A stretch of 64,000 nucleotides of DNA from NCBI RefSeq assembly GCF_026151205.1, contig NC_087083.1:6302460-6366459 (forward strand), written 5' to 3'. This DNA is from Bolinopsis microptera (lineage: Eukaryota; Ctenophora; Tentaculata; Lobata; Bolinopsidae). The notes beneath the pieces were generated by a model. That model searched no databases and had not been told where the DNA came from. It worked only from the letters and a program-made list of their open reading frames with translations. Below, in pieces: positions 12,197-25,745 of the stretch. Every line of letters begins with the position of its first letter. Position 1 is the first letter of the stretch. The position numbers and the translations under genes are program-made.

Positions 12197-15100
12197 TTAA
12201 TTGATGATGGTATGAAACCCAATTTGGGTACTGGAAGTCAAAATCCCGAATAAAATTGTAAAATCATATATTCCAAATCTCTGTCCCATTTTCAGTTTTT
12301 GAAGATGAAATTTCCAGGACCGAAATTTTACAGTTCTTACTGAATTTCTCACCTGCAACCAATAAGAAAGTAAACTATAGATGACATATGACACGATTGA
12401 GGTGCTGGAAGATTGATATCGGTCGGAGGAAGCCCACAGCAGAAAGCTTAAGAAAACGAAAAGCTGTATTTTCAAAAGTCTGTCCCATTTTCAAATATGA
12501 AATTTTCTGAACATAAATTTGACAGATTAGATGACATTTTTGCCCACAAACCAATTAGTCAGTTAATTGATGATGGTATGAAACCAAATTGGGGTACAGG
12601 AAGTCAAAATCCCGAATAAAATTGTAAAATCATATATTCCAAATCTCTGTCCCATTTTCAGTTTTTGAAAATGAAATTTCCAGGACCGAAATTTTACAGT
12701 TTTTACTGAATTTCTCAACCGCAACCAATTAGTAAGTCAACTATAGATGGCATATGACACGATTGAGGTGCTGGAAGATTGATATCGGTCGGAGGAAGCC
12801 CACAGCAGAAAGCTTAAGAAAACGAAAAGCTGTATTTTCAAAAGTCTGTCCCATTTTCAAATATGAAATTTTCTGAACACAAATTTGACAGATTAGATGA
12901 CATTTTTGCCCACAAACCAATTAGTCAGTTAATTGATGATGGTATGAAACCAAATTTTGGTACTGGAAGTCAAAATCCCGAATAAAATTGTAAAATCATA
13001 TATTCCAAATCTCTGTCCCATTTTCAGTTTTTGAAGATGAAATTTCCAGGACCGAAATTTTACAGTTCTTACTGAATTTCTCACCTGCAACCAATTAGTA
13101 AGTAAACTATAGATGACATATGACACGATTGAGGTGCTGGAAGATTGATATCGGTCGGAGGAAGCCCACAGCAGAAAGCTTAAGAAAACGAAAAGCTGTA
13201 TTTTCAAAAGTCTGTCCCATTTTCAAATATGAAATTTTCTGAACATAAATTTGACAGATTAGATGACATTTTTGCCCACAAACCAATTAGTCAGTTAATT
13301 GATGATGGTATGAAACCAAATTGGGGTACAGGAAGTCAAAATCCCGAATAAAATTGTAAAATCATATATTCCAAATCTCTGTCCCATTTTCAGTTTTTGA
13401 AGATGAAATTTCCAGGACCGAAATTTTACAGTTTTTACTGAATTTCTCAACCGCAACCAATTAGTAAGTCAACTATAGATGGCATATGACACGATTGAGG
13501 TGCTGGAAGATTGATATCGGTCGGAGGAAGCCCACAGCAGAAAGCTTAAGAAAACGAAAAGCTGTATTTTCAAAAGTCTGTCCCATTTTCAAATATGAAA
13601 TTTTCTGAACACAAATTTGACAGATTAGATGACATTTTTGCCCACAAACCAATTAGTCAGTTAATTGATGATGGTATGAAACCAAATTGGGGTACTGGAA
13701 GTCAAAATCCCGAATAAAATTGTAAAATCATATATTCCAAATCTCTGTCCCATTTTCAGTTTTTGAAGATGAAATTTCCAGGACCGAAATTTTACAGTTC
13801 TTACTGAATTTCTCACCTGCAACCAATTAGTAAGTAAACTATAGATGACATATGACACGATTGAGGTGCTGGAAGATTGATATCGGTCGGAGGAAGCCCA
13901 CAGCAGAAAGCTTAAGAAAACGAAAAGCTGTATTTTCAAAAGTCTGTCCCATTTTCAAATATGAAATTTTCTGAACACAAATTTGACAGATTAGATGACA
14001 TTTTTGCCCACAAACCAATTAGTCAGTTAATTGATGATGGTATGAAACCCAATTTGGGTACTGGAAGTCAAAATCCCGAATAAAATTGTAAAATCATATA
14101 TTCCAAATCTCTGTCCCATTTTCAGTTTTTGAAGATGAAATTTCCAGGACCGAAATTTTACAGTTCTTACTGAATTTCTCACCTGCAACCAATAAGAAAG
14201 TAAACTATAGATGACATATGACACGATTGAGGTGCTGGAAGATTGATATCGGTCGGAGGAAGCCCACAGCAGAAAGCTTAAGAAAACGAAAAGCTGTATT
14301 TTCAAAAGTCTGTCCCATTTTCAAATATGAAATTTTCTGAACATAAATTTGACAGATTAGATGACATTTTTGCCCACAAACCAATTAGTCAGTTAATTGA
14401 TGATGGTATGAAACCAAATTGGGGTACAGGAAGTCAAAATCCCGAATAAAATTGTAAAATCATATATTCCAAATCTCTGTCCCATTTTCAGTTTTTGAAG
14501 ATGAAATTTCCAGGACCGAAATTTTACAGTTTTTACTGAATTTCTCAACCGCAACCAATTAGTAAGTCAACTATAGATGGCATATGACACGATTGAGGTG
14601 CTGGAAGGTTGATATCGGTCGGAGGAAGCCCACAGCAGAAAGCTTAAGAAAACGAAAAGCTGTATTTTCAAAAGTCTGTCCCATTTTCAAATATGAAATT
14701 TTCTGAACACAAATTTGACAGATTAGATGACATTTTTGCCCACAAACCAATTAGTCAGTTAATTGATGATGGTATGAAACCAAATTTTGGTACTGGAAGT
14801 CAAAATCCCGAATAAAATTGTAAAATCATATATTCCAAATCTCTGTCCCATTTTCAGTTTTTGAAGATGAAATTTCCAGGACCGAAATTTTACAGTTCTT
14901 ACTGAATTTCTCACCTGCAACCAATTAGTAAGTAAACTATAGATGACATATGACACGATTGAGGTGCTGGAAGATTGATATCGGTCGGAGGAAGCCCACA
15001 GCAGAAAGCTTAAGAAAACGAAAAGCTGTATTTTCAAAAGTCTGTCCCATTTTCAAATATGAAATTTTCTGAACACAAATTTGACAGATTAGATGACATT

Positions 15101-16222
15101 TTTGCCCACAAACCAATTAGTCAGTTAATTGGTGATGGTATGAAACCAAATTGGGGTACTGGAAGTCAAAATCCCGAATAAAATTGTAAAATCATATATT
15201 CCAAATCTCTGTCCCATTTTCAGTTTTTGAAGATGAAATTTCCAGGACCGAAATTTTACAGTTTTTACTGAATTTCTCACCTGCAACCAATTAGTAAGTC
15301 AACTATAGATGGCATATGACACGATTGAGGTGCTGGAAGATTGATATCGGTCGGAGGAAGCCCACAGCAGAAAGCTTAAGAAAACGAAATGCTGTATTTT
15401 CAAAAGTCTGTCCCATTTTCAAATATGAAATTTTCTGAACACAAATTTGACAGATTAGATGACATTTTTGCCCACAAACCAATTAGTCAGTTAATTGATG
15501 ATGGTATGAAACCAAATTGGGGTACTGGAAGTCAAAATCCCGAATAAAATTGTAAAATCATATATTCCAAATCTCTGTCCCATTTTCAGTTTTTGAAGAT
15601 GAAATTTCCAGGACCGAAATTTTACAGTTTTTACTGAATTTCTCAACCGCAACCAATTAGTAAGTCAACTATAGATGGCATATGACACGATTGAGGTGCT
15701 GGAAGATTGATATCGGTCGGAGGAAGCCCACAGCAGAAAGCTTAAGAAAACGAAAAGCTGTATTTTCAAAAGTCTGTCCCATTTTCAAATATGAAATTTT
15801 CTGAACACAAATTTGACAGATTAGATGACATTTTTGCCCACAAACCAATTAGTCAGTTAATTGATGATGGTATGAAACCAAATTGGGGTACTGGAAGTCA
15901 AAATCCCGAATAAAATTGTAAAATCATATATTCCAAATCTCTGTCCCATTTTCAGTTTTTGAAGATGAAATTTCCAGGACCGAAATTTTACAGTTCTTAC
16001 TGAATTTCTCACCTGCAACCAATTAGTAAGTAAACTATAGATGACATATGACACGATTGAGGTGCTGGAAGATTGATATCGGTCGGAGGAAGCCCACAGC
16101 AGAAAGCTTAAGAAAACGAAAAGCTGTATTTTCAAAAGTCTGTCCCATTTTCAAATATGAAATTTTCTGAACACAAATTTGACAGATTAGATGACATTTT
16201 TGCCCACAAACCAATTAGTCAG
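12197..16222. repeat. 5-mer and 6-mer higher-order satellite blocks
   Basis: Private variants recur at multiples of the monomer. The CAATAAGAAAG variant occurs near 12361, 14191 and 16387, spacings of 1830 (5 x 366) and 2196 (6 x 366). The AATTTTGGTAC variant recurs 1830 bases apart (12953 and 14783). These blocks show amplification of multi-monomer units. Confidence 0.8.
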
Positions 16223-17399
16223 TTAATTGATGATGGTATGAAACCCAATTTGGGTACTGGAAGTCAAAATCCCGAATAAAATTGTAAAATCATATATTCC
16301 AAATCTCTGTCCCATTTTCAGTTTTTGAAGATGAAATTTCCAGGACCGAAATTTTACAGTTCTTACTGAATTTCTCACCTGCAACCAATAAGAAAGTAAA
16401 CTATAGATGACATATGACACGATTGAGGTGCTGGAAGATTGATATCGGTCGGAGGAAGCCCACAGCAGAAAGCTTAAGAAAACGAAAAGCTGTATTTTCA
16501 AAAGTCTGTCCCATTTTCAAATATGAAATTTTCTGAACATAAATTTGACAGATTAGATGACATTTTTGCCCACAAACCAATTAGTCAGTTAATTGATGAT
16601 GGTATGAAACCAAATTGGGGTACAGGAAGTCAAAATCCCGAATAAAATTGTAAAATCATATATTCCAAATCTCTGTCCCATTTTCAGTTTTTGAAGATGA
16701 AATTTCCAGGACCGAAATTTTACAGTTTTTACTGAATTTCTCAACCGCAACCAATTAGTAAGTCAACTATAGATGGCATATGACACGATTGAGGTGCTGG
16801 AAGGTTGATATCGGTCGGAGGAAGCCCACAGCAGAAAGCTTAAGAAAACGAAAAGCTGTATTTTCAAAAGTCTGTCCCATTTTCAAATATGAAATTTTCT
16901 GAACACAAATTTGACAGATTAGATGACATTTTTGCCCACAAACCAATTAGTCAGTTAATTGATGATGGTATGAAACCAAATTTGGGTACTGGAAGTCAAA
17001 ATTCCGAATAAAATTGTAAAATCATATATTCCAAATCTCTGTCCCATTTTCAGTTTTTGAAGATGAAATTTCCAGGACCGAAATTTTACAGTTCTTACTG
17101 AATTTCTCACCTGCAACCAATTAGTAAGTAAACTATAGATGGCATATGACACGATTGAGGTGCTGGAAGTTTGATATCGGTCGGAGGAAGCCCACAGCAG
17201 AAAGCTTAAGAAAACGAAAAGCTGTATTTTCAAAAGTCTGTCCCATTTTCAAATATGAAATTTTCTGAACACAAATTTGACAGATTAGATGACATTTTTG
17301 CCCACAAACCAATTAGTCAGTTAATTGATGATGGTATGAAACCAAATTGGGGTACTGGAAGTCAAAATCCCGAATAAAATTGTAAAATCATATATTCCA

Positions 17400-19430
17400 A
17401 ATCTCTGTCCCATTTTCAGTTTTTGAAGATGAAATTTCCAGGACCGAAATTTTACAGTTTTTACTGAATTTCTCAACTGCAACCAATTAGTAAGTCAACT
17501 ATAGATGGCATATGACACGATTGAGGTGCTGGAAGATTGATATCGGTCGGAGGAAGCCCACAGCAGAAAGCTTAAGAAAACGAAATGCTGTATTTTCAAA
17601 AGTCTGTCCCATTTTCAAATATGAAATTTTCTGAACACAAATTTGACAGATTAGATGACATTTTTGCCCACAAACCAATTAGTCAGTTAATTGATGATGG
17701 TATGAAACCAAATTGGGGTACTGGAAGTCAAAATCCCGAATAAAATTGTAAAATCATATATTCCAAATCTCAGTCCCATTTTCAGTTTTTGAAGATGAAA
17801 TTTCCAGGACCGACATTTTACAGTTTTTACTGAATTTCTCAACCGCAACCAATTAGTAAGTCAACTATAGATGGCATATGACACGATTGAGGTGCTGGAA
17901 GATTGATATCGGTCGGAGGAAGCCCACAGCAGAAAGCTTAAGAAAACGAAATGCTGTATTTTCAAAAGTCTGTCCCATTTTCAAATATGAAATTTTCTGA
18001 ACACAAATTTGACAGATTAGATGACATTTTTGCCCACAAACCAATTAGTCAGTTAATTGATGATGGTATGAAACCAAATTGGGGTACTGGAAGTCAAAAT
18101 CCTAAATAAAATTGTAAAATCATATATTCCAAATCTCAGTCCCATTTTCAGTTTTTGAAGATGAAATTTCCAGGACCGAAATTTTACAGTTCTTACTGAA
18201 TTTCTCACCTGCAACCAATTAGTAAGTAAACTATAGATGACATATGACACGATTGAGGTGCTGGAAGATTGATATCGGTCGGAGGAAGCCCACAGCAGAA
18301 AGCTTAAGAAAACGAAAAGCTGTATTTTCAAAAGTCTGTCCCATTTTCAAATATGAAATTTTCTGAACACAAATTTGACAGATTAGATGACATTTTTGCC
18401 CACAAACCAATTAGTCAGTTAATTGATGATGGTATGAAACCAAATTGGGGTACTGGAAGTCAAAATCCCGAATAAAATTGTAAAATCATATATTCCAAAT
18501 CTCTGTCCCATTTTCAGTTTTTGAAGATGAAATTTCCAGGACCGAAATTTTACAGTTTTTACTGAATTTCTCAACTGCAACCAATTAGTAAGTCAACTAT
18601 AGATGGCATATGACACGATTGAGGTGCTGGAAGATTGATATCGGTCGGAGGAAGCCCACAGCAGAAAGCTTAAGAAAACGAAATGCTGTATTTTCAAAAG
18701 TCTGTCCCATTTTCAAATATGAAATTTTCTGAACACAAATTTGACAGATTAGATGACATTTTTGCCCACAAACCAATTAGTCAGTTAATTGATGATGGTA
18801 TGAAACCAAATTGGGGTACTGGAAGTCAAAATCCCGAATAAAATTGTAAAATCATATATTCCAAATCTCAGTCCCATTTTCAGTTTTTGAAGATGAAATT
18901 TCCAGGACCGACATTTTACAGTTTTTACTGAATTTCTCAACCGCAACCAATTAGTAAGTCAACTATAGATGGCATATGACACGATTGAGGTGCTGGAAGA
19001 TTGATATCGGTCGGAGGAAGCCCACAGCAGAAAGCTTAAGAAAACGAAATGCTGTATTTTCAAAAGTCTGTCCCATTTTCAAATATGAAATTTTCTGAAC
19101 ACAAATTTGACAGATTAGATGACATTTTTGCCCACAAACCAATTAGTCAGTTAATTGATGATGGTATGAAACCAAATTGGGGTACTGGAAGTCAAAATCC
19201 TAAATAAAATTGTAAAATCATATATTCCAAATCTCAGTCCCATTGTCAGTTTTTGAAGATGAAATTTCCAGGACCGACATTTTACAGTTTTTACTGAATT
19301 TCTCACCTGCAACCAATTAGTAAGTAAACTATAGATGGCATATGACACGATTGAGGTGCTGGAAGATTGATATCGGTCGGAGGAAGCCCACAGCAGAAAG
19401 CTTAAGAAAACGAAAAGCTGTATTTTCAAA
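17400..19430. repeat. 3-mer higher-order satellite block
   Basis: Shared variants CTCAGTCCCATT, GACCGACATTT and TCCTAAATAAAA recur about 1098 bases apart (3 x 366), for example near 18099 and 19197. Confidence 0.65.
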
Positions 19431-22400
19431 TGTCTGTCCCATTTTCAAAAATGAAATTTTCTGAACACAAATTTGACAGATTAGATGACATTTTTGCCCA
19501 CAAACCAATTAGTCAGTTAATTTATGATGGTATGAAACCAAATTGGGGTACTGGAAGTCAAAATCCCGAATAAAATTGTAAAATCATATATTCCAAATCT
19601 CTGTCCCATTTTCAGTTTTTGAAGATGAAATTTCCAGGACCGAAATTTTACAGTTTTTACTGAATTTCTCACCCGCAACCAACTAATAAGTCAACTATAG
19701 ATGGCATATGACACGATTGAGGTGCTGGAAGTTTGATATCGGTCGAAGGAAGCCCACAGCAGAAAGCTTAAGAAAACGAAAAGCTGTATTTTCAAAAGTC
19801 TGTCCCATTTTCAAATATGAAATTTTCTGAACTCAAATTTGACAGATTAGATGACATTTTTGCCCTCAAACCAATTAGTCAGTTAATTGATGATGGTATG
19901 AAACCAAATTGGGGTACTGGAAGTCAAAATCCTAAATAAAATTGTAAAATCATATATTCCAAATCTCTGTCCCATTTTCAGTTTTTGAAGATGAAATTTC
20001 CAGGACCGAAATTTTACAGTTTTTACTGAATTTCTCACCCGCAACCAATTAGTAAGTCAACTATAGATGGCATATTATGACACGATTGAGGTGCTGGAAG
20101 TTTGATATCGGTCGGAAGAAGCCCACAGCAGAAAGCTTAAGAAAACGAAAAGCTGTATTTTCAAAAGTCTGTCCCATTTTCAAATATGAAATTTTCTGAA
20201 CACAAATTTGACTGATTAGATGACATTTTTGGCCACAAACCAATTAGTCAGTTAATTGATGATGGTATGAAACCAAATTGGGGTACTGGAAGTCAAAATC
20301 CCGAATAAAATTGTAAAATCATATATTCCAAATCTCTGTCCCATTTTCAGTTTTTGAAGATGAAATTTCCAGGACCGAAATTTTACAGTTTTTACTGAAT
20401 TTCTCACCCGCAACCAACTAGTAAGTCAACTATAGATGGCATATGACACGATTGAGGTGCTGGAAGTTTGATATCGGTCGAAGGAAGCCCACAGCAGAAA
20501 GCTTAAGAAAACGAAAAGCTGTATTTTCAAAAGTCTGTCCCATTTTCAAATATGAAATTTTCTGAACTCAAATTTGACAGATTAGATGACATTTTTGCCC
20601 ACAAACCAATTAGTCAGTTAATTGATGATGGTATGAAACCAAATTGGGGTACTGGAAGTCAAAATCCTAATAAAATTGTAAAATCATATATTCCAAATCT
20701 CTGTCCCATTTTCAGTTTTTGAAGATGAAATTTCCAGGACCGAAATTTTACAGTTTTTACTGAATTTCTCACCCGCAACCAATTAGTAAGTCAACTATAG
20801 ATGGCATATTATGACACGATTGAGGTGCTGGAAGTTTGATATCGGTCGGATGAAGCCCACAGCAGAAAGCTTAAGAAAACGAAAAGCTGTATTTTCAAAA
20901 GTCTGTCCCATTTTCAAATATGAAATTTTCTGAACACAAATTTGACAGATTAGATGACATTTTTGGCCACAAACCAATTAGTCAGTTAATTTATGATGGT
21001 ATGAAACCAAATTGGGGTACTGGAAGTCAAAATCCCGAATAAAATTGTAAAATCATATATTCCAAACCTCTGTCCCATTTTCAGTTTTTGAAGATGAAAT
21101 TTCCAGGACCGAAATTTTACAGTTTTTACTGAATTTCTCACCCGCAACCAACTAGTAAGTCAACTATAGATGGCATATGACACGATTGAGGTGCTGGAAG
21201 TTTGATATCGGTCGAAGGAAGCCCACAGCAGAAAGCTTAAGAAAACAAAAAGCTGTATTTTCAAAAGTCTGTCCCATTTTCAAATATGAAATTTTCTGAA
21301 CTCAAATTTGACAGATTAGATGACATTTTTGCCCACAAACCAATTAGTCAGTTAATTGATGATGGTATGAAACCAAATTGGGGTACTGGAAGTCAAAATC
21401 CTAAATAAAATTGTAAAATCATATATTCCAAATCTCTGTCCCATTTTCAGTTTTTGAAGATGAAATTTCCAGGACCGAAATTTTACAGTTTTTACTGAAT
21501 TTCTCACCCGCAACCAATTAGTAAGTCAACTATAGATGGCATATTATGACACGATTGAGGTGCTGGAAGTTTGATATCGGTCGGAGGAAGCCCACAGCAG
21601 AAAGCTTAAGAAAACGAAAAGCTGTATTTTCAAAAGTCTGTCCCATTTTCAAATATGAAATTTTCTGAACACAAATTTGACAGATTAGATGACATTTTTG
21701 GCCACAAACCAATTAGTCAGTTAATTTATGATGGTATGAAACCAAATTGGGGTACTGGAAGTCAAAATCCTAAATAAAATTGTAAAATCATATATTCCAA
21801 ATCTCTGTCCCATTTTCAGTTTTTGAAGATGAAATTTCCAGGACCGAAATTTTACAGTTTTTACTGAATTTCTCACCCGCAACCAATTAGTAAGTCAACT
21901 ATAGATGGCATATTATGACACGATTGAGGTGCTGGAAGTTTGATATCGGTCGGAGGAAGCCCACAGCAGAAAGCTTAAGAAAACGAAAAGCTGTATTTTC
22001 AAAAGTCTGTCCCATTTTCAAATATGAAATTTTCTGAACACAAATTTGACAGATTAGATGACATTTTTGGCCACAAACCAATTAGTCAGTTAATTTATGA
22101 TGGTATGAAACCAAATTGGGGTACTGGAAGTCAAAATCCCGAATAAAATTGTAAAATCATATATTCCAAACCTCTGTCCCATTTTCAGTTTTTGAAGATG
22201 AAATTTCCAGGACCGAAATTTTACAGTTTTTACTGAATTTCTCACCCGCAACCAACTAGTAAGTCAACTATAGATGGCATATGACACGATTGAGGTGCTG
22301 GAAGTTTGATATCGGTCGAAGGAAGCCCACAGCAGAAAGCTTAAGAAAACAAAAAGCTGTATTTTCAAAAGTCTGTCCCATTTTCAAATATGAAATTTTC

Positions 22401-25200
22401 TGAACTCAAATTTGACAGATTAGATGACATTTTTGCCCACAAACCAATTAGTCAGTTAATTGATGATGGTATGAAACCAAATTGGGGTACTGGAAGTCAA
22501 AATCCTAAATAAAATTGTAAAATCATATATTCCAAATCTCTGTCCCATTTTCAGTTTTTGAAGATGAAATTTCCAGGACCGAAATTTTACAGTTTTTACT
22601 GAATTTCTCACCCGCAACCAATTAGTAAGTCAACTATAGATGGCATATTATGACACGATTGAGGTGCTGGAAGTTTGATATCGGTCGGAGGAAGCCCACA
22701 GCAGAAAGCTTAAGAAAACGAAAAGCTGTATTTTCAAAAGTCTGTCCCATTTTCAAATATGAAATTTTCTGAACACAAATTTGACAGATTAGATGACATT
22801 TTTGGCCACAAACCAATTAGTCAGTTAATTGATGATGGTATGAAACCAAATTGGGGTACTGGAAGTCAAAATCCCGAATAAAATTGTAAAATCATATATT
22901 CCAAACCTCTGTCCCATTTTCAGTTTTTGAAGATAAAATTTCCAGGACCGAAATTTTACAGTTTTTACTGAATTTCTCACCCGCAACCAATTAGTAAGTC
23001 AACTATAGATGGCATATATGACACGATTGAGGTGCTGGAAGTTTGATATCGGTCGGAAGAAGCCCACAGCAGAAAGCTTAAGAAAACGAAAAGCTGTATT
23101 TTCAAAAGTCTGTCCCATTTTCAAATATGAAATTTTCTGAACACAAATTTGACAGATTAGATGACATTTTTGGCCACAAACCAATTAGTCAGTTAATTGA
23201 TGATGGTATGAAACCAAATTGGGGTACTGGAAGTCAAAATCCCGAATAAAATTGTAAAATCATATATTCCAAATCTCTGTCCCATTTTCAGTTTTTGAAG
23301 ATGAAATTTCCAGGACCGAAATTTTACAGTTTTTACTGAATTTCTCACCCGCAACCAACTAGTAAGTCAACTATAGATGGCATATGACACGATTGAGGTG
23401 CTGGAAGTTTGATATCGGTCGAAGGAAGCCCACAGCAGAAAGCTTAAGAAAACGAAAAGCTGTATTTTCAAAAGTCTGTCCCATTTTCAAATATGAAATT
23501 TTCTGAACTCAAATTTGACAGATTAGATGACATTTTTGCCCACAAACCAATTAGTCAGTTAATTGATGATGGTATGAAACCAAATTGGGGTACTGGAAGT
23601 CAAAATCCTAAATAAAATTGTAAAATCATATATTCCAAATCTCTGTCCCATTTTCAGTTTTTGAAGATGAAATTTCCAGGACCGAAATTTTACAGTTTTT
23701 ACTGAATTTCTCACCCGCAACCAATTAGTAAGTCAACTATAGATGGCATATTATGACACGATTGAGGTGCTGGAAGTTTGATATCGGTCGGAAGAAGCCC
23801 ACAGCAGAAAGCTTAAGAAAACGAAAAGCTGTATTTTCAAAAGTCTGTCCCATTTTCAAATATGAAATTTTCTGAACACAAATTTGACAGATTAGATGAC
23901 ATTTTTGGCCACAAACCAATTAGTCAGTTAATTGGTGATGGTATGAAACCAAATTGGGGTACTGGAAGTCAAAATCCCGAATAAAATTGTAAAATCATAT
24001 ATTCCAAACCTCTGTCCCATTTTCAGTTTTTGAAGATGAAATTTCCAGGACCGAAATTTTACAGTTTTTACTGAATTTCTCACCCGCAACCAACTAGTAA
24101 GTCAACTATAGATGGCATATGACACGATTGAGGTGCTGGAAGTTTGATATCAGTCGAAGGAAGCCCACAGCAGAAAGCTTAAGAAAACAAAAAGCTGTAT
24201 TTTCAAAAGTCTGTCCCATTTTCAAATATGAAATTTTCTGAACTCAAATATGACAGATTAGATGACATTTTTGCCCACAAACCAATTAGTCAGTTAATTG
24301 ATGATGGTATGAAACCAAATTGGGGTACTGGAAGTCAAAATACCGAATAAAATTGTAAAATCATATATTCCAAACCTCTGTCCCATTTTCAGTTTTTGAA
24401 GATGAAATTTCCAGGACCGAAATTTTACAGTTTTTACTGAATTTCTCACCCGCAACCAATTAGTAAGTCAACTATAGATGGCATATTATGACACGATTGA
24501 GGTGCTGGAAGTTTGATATCGGTCGGAAGAAGCCCACAGCAGAAAGCTTAAGAAAACGAAAAGCTGTATTTTCAAAATTCTGTCCCATTTTCAAATATGA
24601 AATTTTCTGAACACAAATTTGACAGATTAGATGACATTTTTGGCCACAAACCAATTAGTCAGTTAATTGATGATGGTATGAAACCAAATTGGGGTACTGG
24701 AAGTCAAAATCCCGAATAAAATTGTAAAATCATATATTCCAAATCTCTGTCCCATTTTCAGTTTTTGAAGATGAAATTTCCAGGACCGAAATTTTACAGT
24801 TTTTACTGAATTTCTCACCCGCAACCAACTAGTAAGTCAACTATAGATGGCATATGACACGATTGAGGTGCTGGAAGTTTGATATCGGTCGAAGGAAGCC
24901 CACAGCAGAAAGCTTAAGAAAACGAAAAGCTGTATTTTCAAAAGTCTGTCCCATTTTCAAATATGAAATTTTCTGAACTCAAATTTGACAGATTAGATGA
25001 CATTTTTGCCCACAAACCAATTAGTCAGTTAATTGATGATGGTATGAAACCAAATTGGGGTACTGGAAGTCAAAATCCCGAATAAAATTGTAAAATCATA
25101 TATTCCAAACCTCTGTCCCATTTTCAGTTTTTGAAGATGAAATTTCCAGGACCGAAATTTTACAGTTTTTACTGAATTTCTCACCCGCAACCAACTAGTA
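19430..25200. repeat. Dimeric (~735 bp) higher-order satellite block
   Basis: Two monomer types alternate. One has GGCATATGACAC, GGTCGAAGG and GAACTCAAATTTG; the other has GGCATATTATGAC, GGCCACAAACC and GAACACAAATTTG. The GGCATATTATGAC type lies near 20067, 20801, 21536, 21905, 22640, 23743 and 24478, mostly 735 apart with one 369-bp step at 21536-21905. A variant of it (GGCATATATGAC) near 23010 fills the remaining position. Confidence 0.8.
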
Positions 25201-25529
25201 AGTCAACTATAGATGGCATATGACACGATTGAGGTGCTGGAAGATTGATATCGGTCGGAGGAAGCCCACAGCAGAAAGCTTAAGAAAACGAAAAGCTGTA
25301 TTTTCAAAAGTCTGTCCCATTTTCAAATATGAAATTTTCTGAACACAAATTTGACAGATTAGATGACATTTTTGCCCACAAACCAATAAGTCAGTTAATT
25401 GATGATGGTATGAAACCAAATTGGGGTACTGGAAGTCAAAATCCCGAATAAAATTGTAAAATCATATATTCCAAATCTCTGTCCCATTTTCAGTTTTTGA
25501 AGTTGAAATTTGCCGCAATTACGTTGTAA

Positions 25530-25745
25530 GGTTGGCTGTTTTATTCCGTCGTATATACCAAAATCTTGTTAGTACCTTAGCAACAGTAGTCAACACATCT
25601 TTCGCAGAGGGGATTTTCCCTAAAGCTTTGAAAACGGCAAAAGTTACACCTATACACAAAGGGGGTTATAAACTTGATGTAGCGAATTATAGACTTATCT
25701 CACTCTTGGGCTTGTTATGTGTTATGAAAAACTTATGCTTCATAA
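25530..25745 (+). pseudogene. Reverse transcriptase fragment of a second LINE
   Basis: A short plus-strand segment reads as the finger region of a non-LTR reverse transcriptase: NTSFAEGIFPKALKTAKVTP, IHKGG and ANYRLISLL (usually NYRPISLL). It starts about 20 bases after the last satellite monomer and loses similarity after about 25725. No catalytic motifs are present. The wording differs from the LINE at 1-1900, so it is a different element. Confidence 0.75.

Larger units (their letters stand above)
7541..25510. repeat. 366-bp satellite array, about 46 copies
   Basis: Head-to-tail monomers of about 366 bp (366-369), interrupted only by the transposon at 10691-11754. Most monomers are nearly identical; the first (7541-7930) is the most divergent, as is usual at array edges, and it carries an extra 24-bp duplication of a piece around TTTGTCCCATTTTC (7718-7765). 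Each monomer contains CTGTCCCATTTTCA twice, 166 and about 200 bp apart. Two sequence classes divide the array: one with GAAGATTGATATCGG (to about 19430 and again at the right end) and one with GAAGTTTGATATCGG (19430-25200). Long homogeneous arrays of this kind are typical of centromeric or heterochromatic satellite; that location is an inference. Confidence 0.97.

Noticed and set aside
19430-25419. Repeated 60-70 codon minus-strand frames beginning MVCGQKCHLI
   Set aside because: They are satellite monomer readings in another frame from the 92-codon one, switched by small variants; no independent evidence for coding.
7541-25510. CRISPR-like array of direct repeats
   Set aside because: The repeats are 366 bp and contiguous with no unique spacers, and the surrounding genes are eukaryotic.
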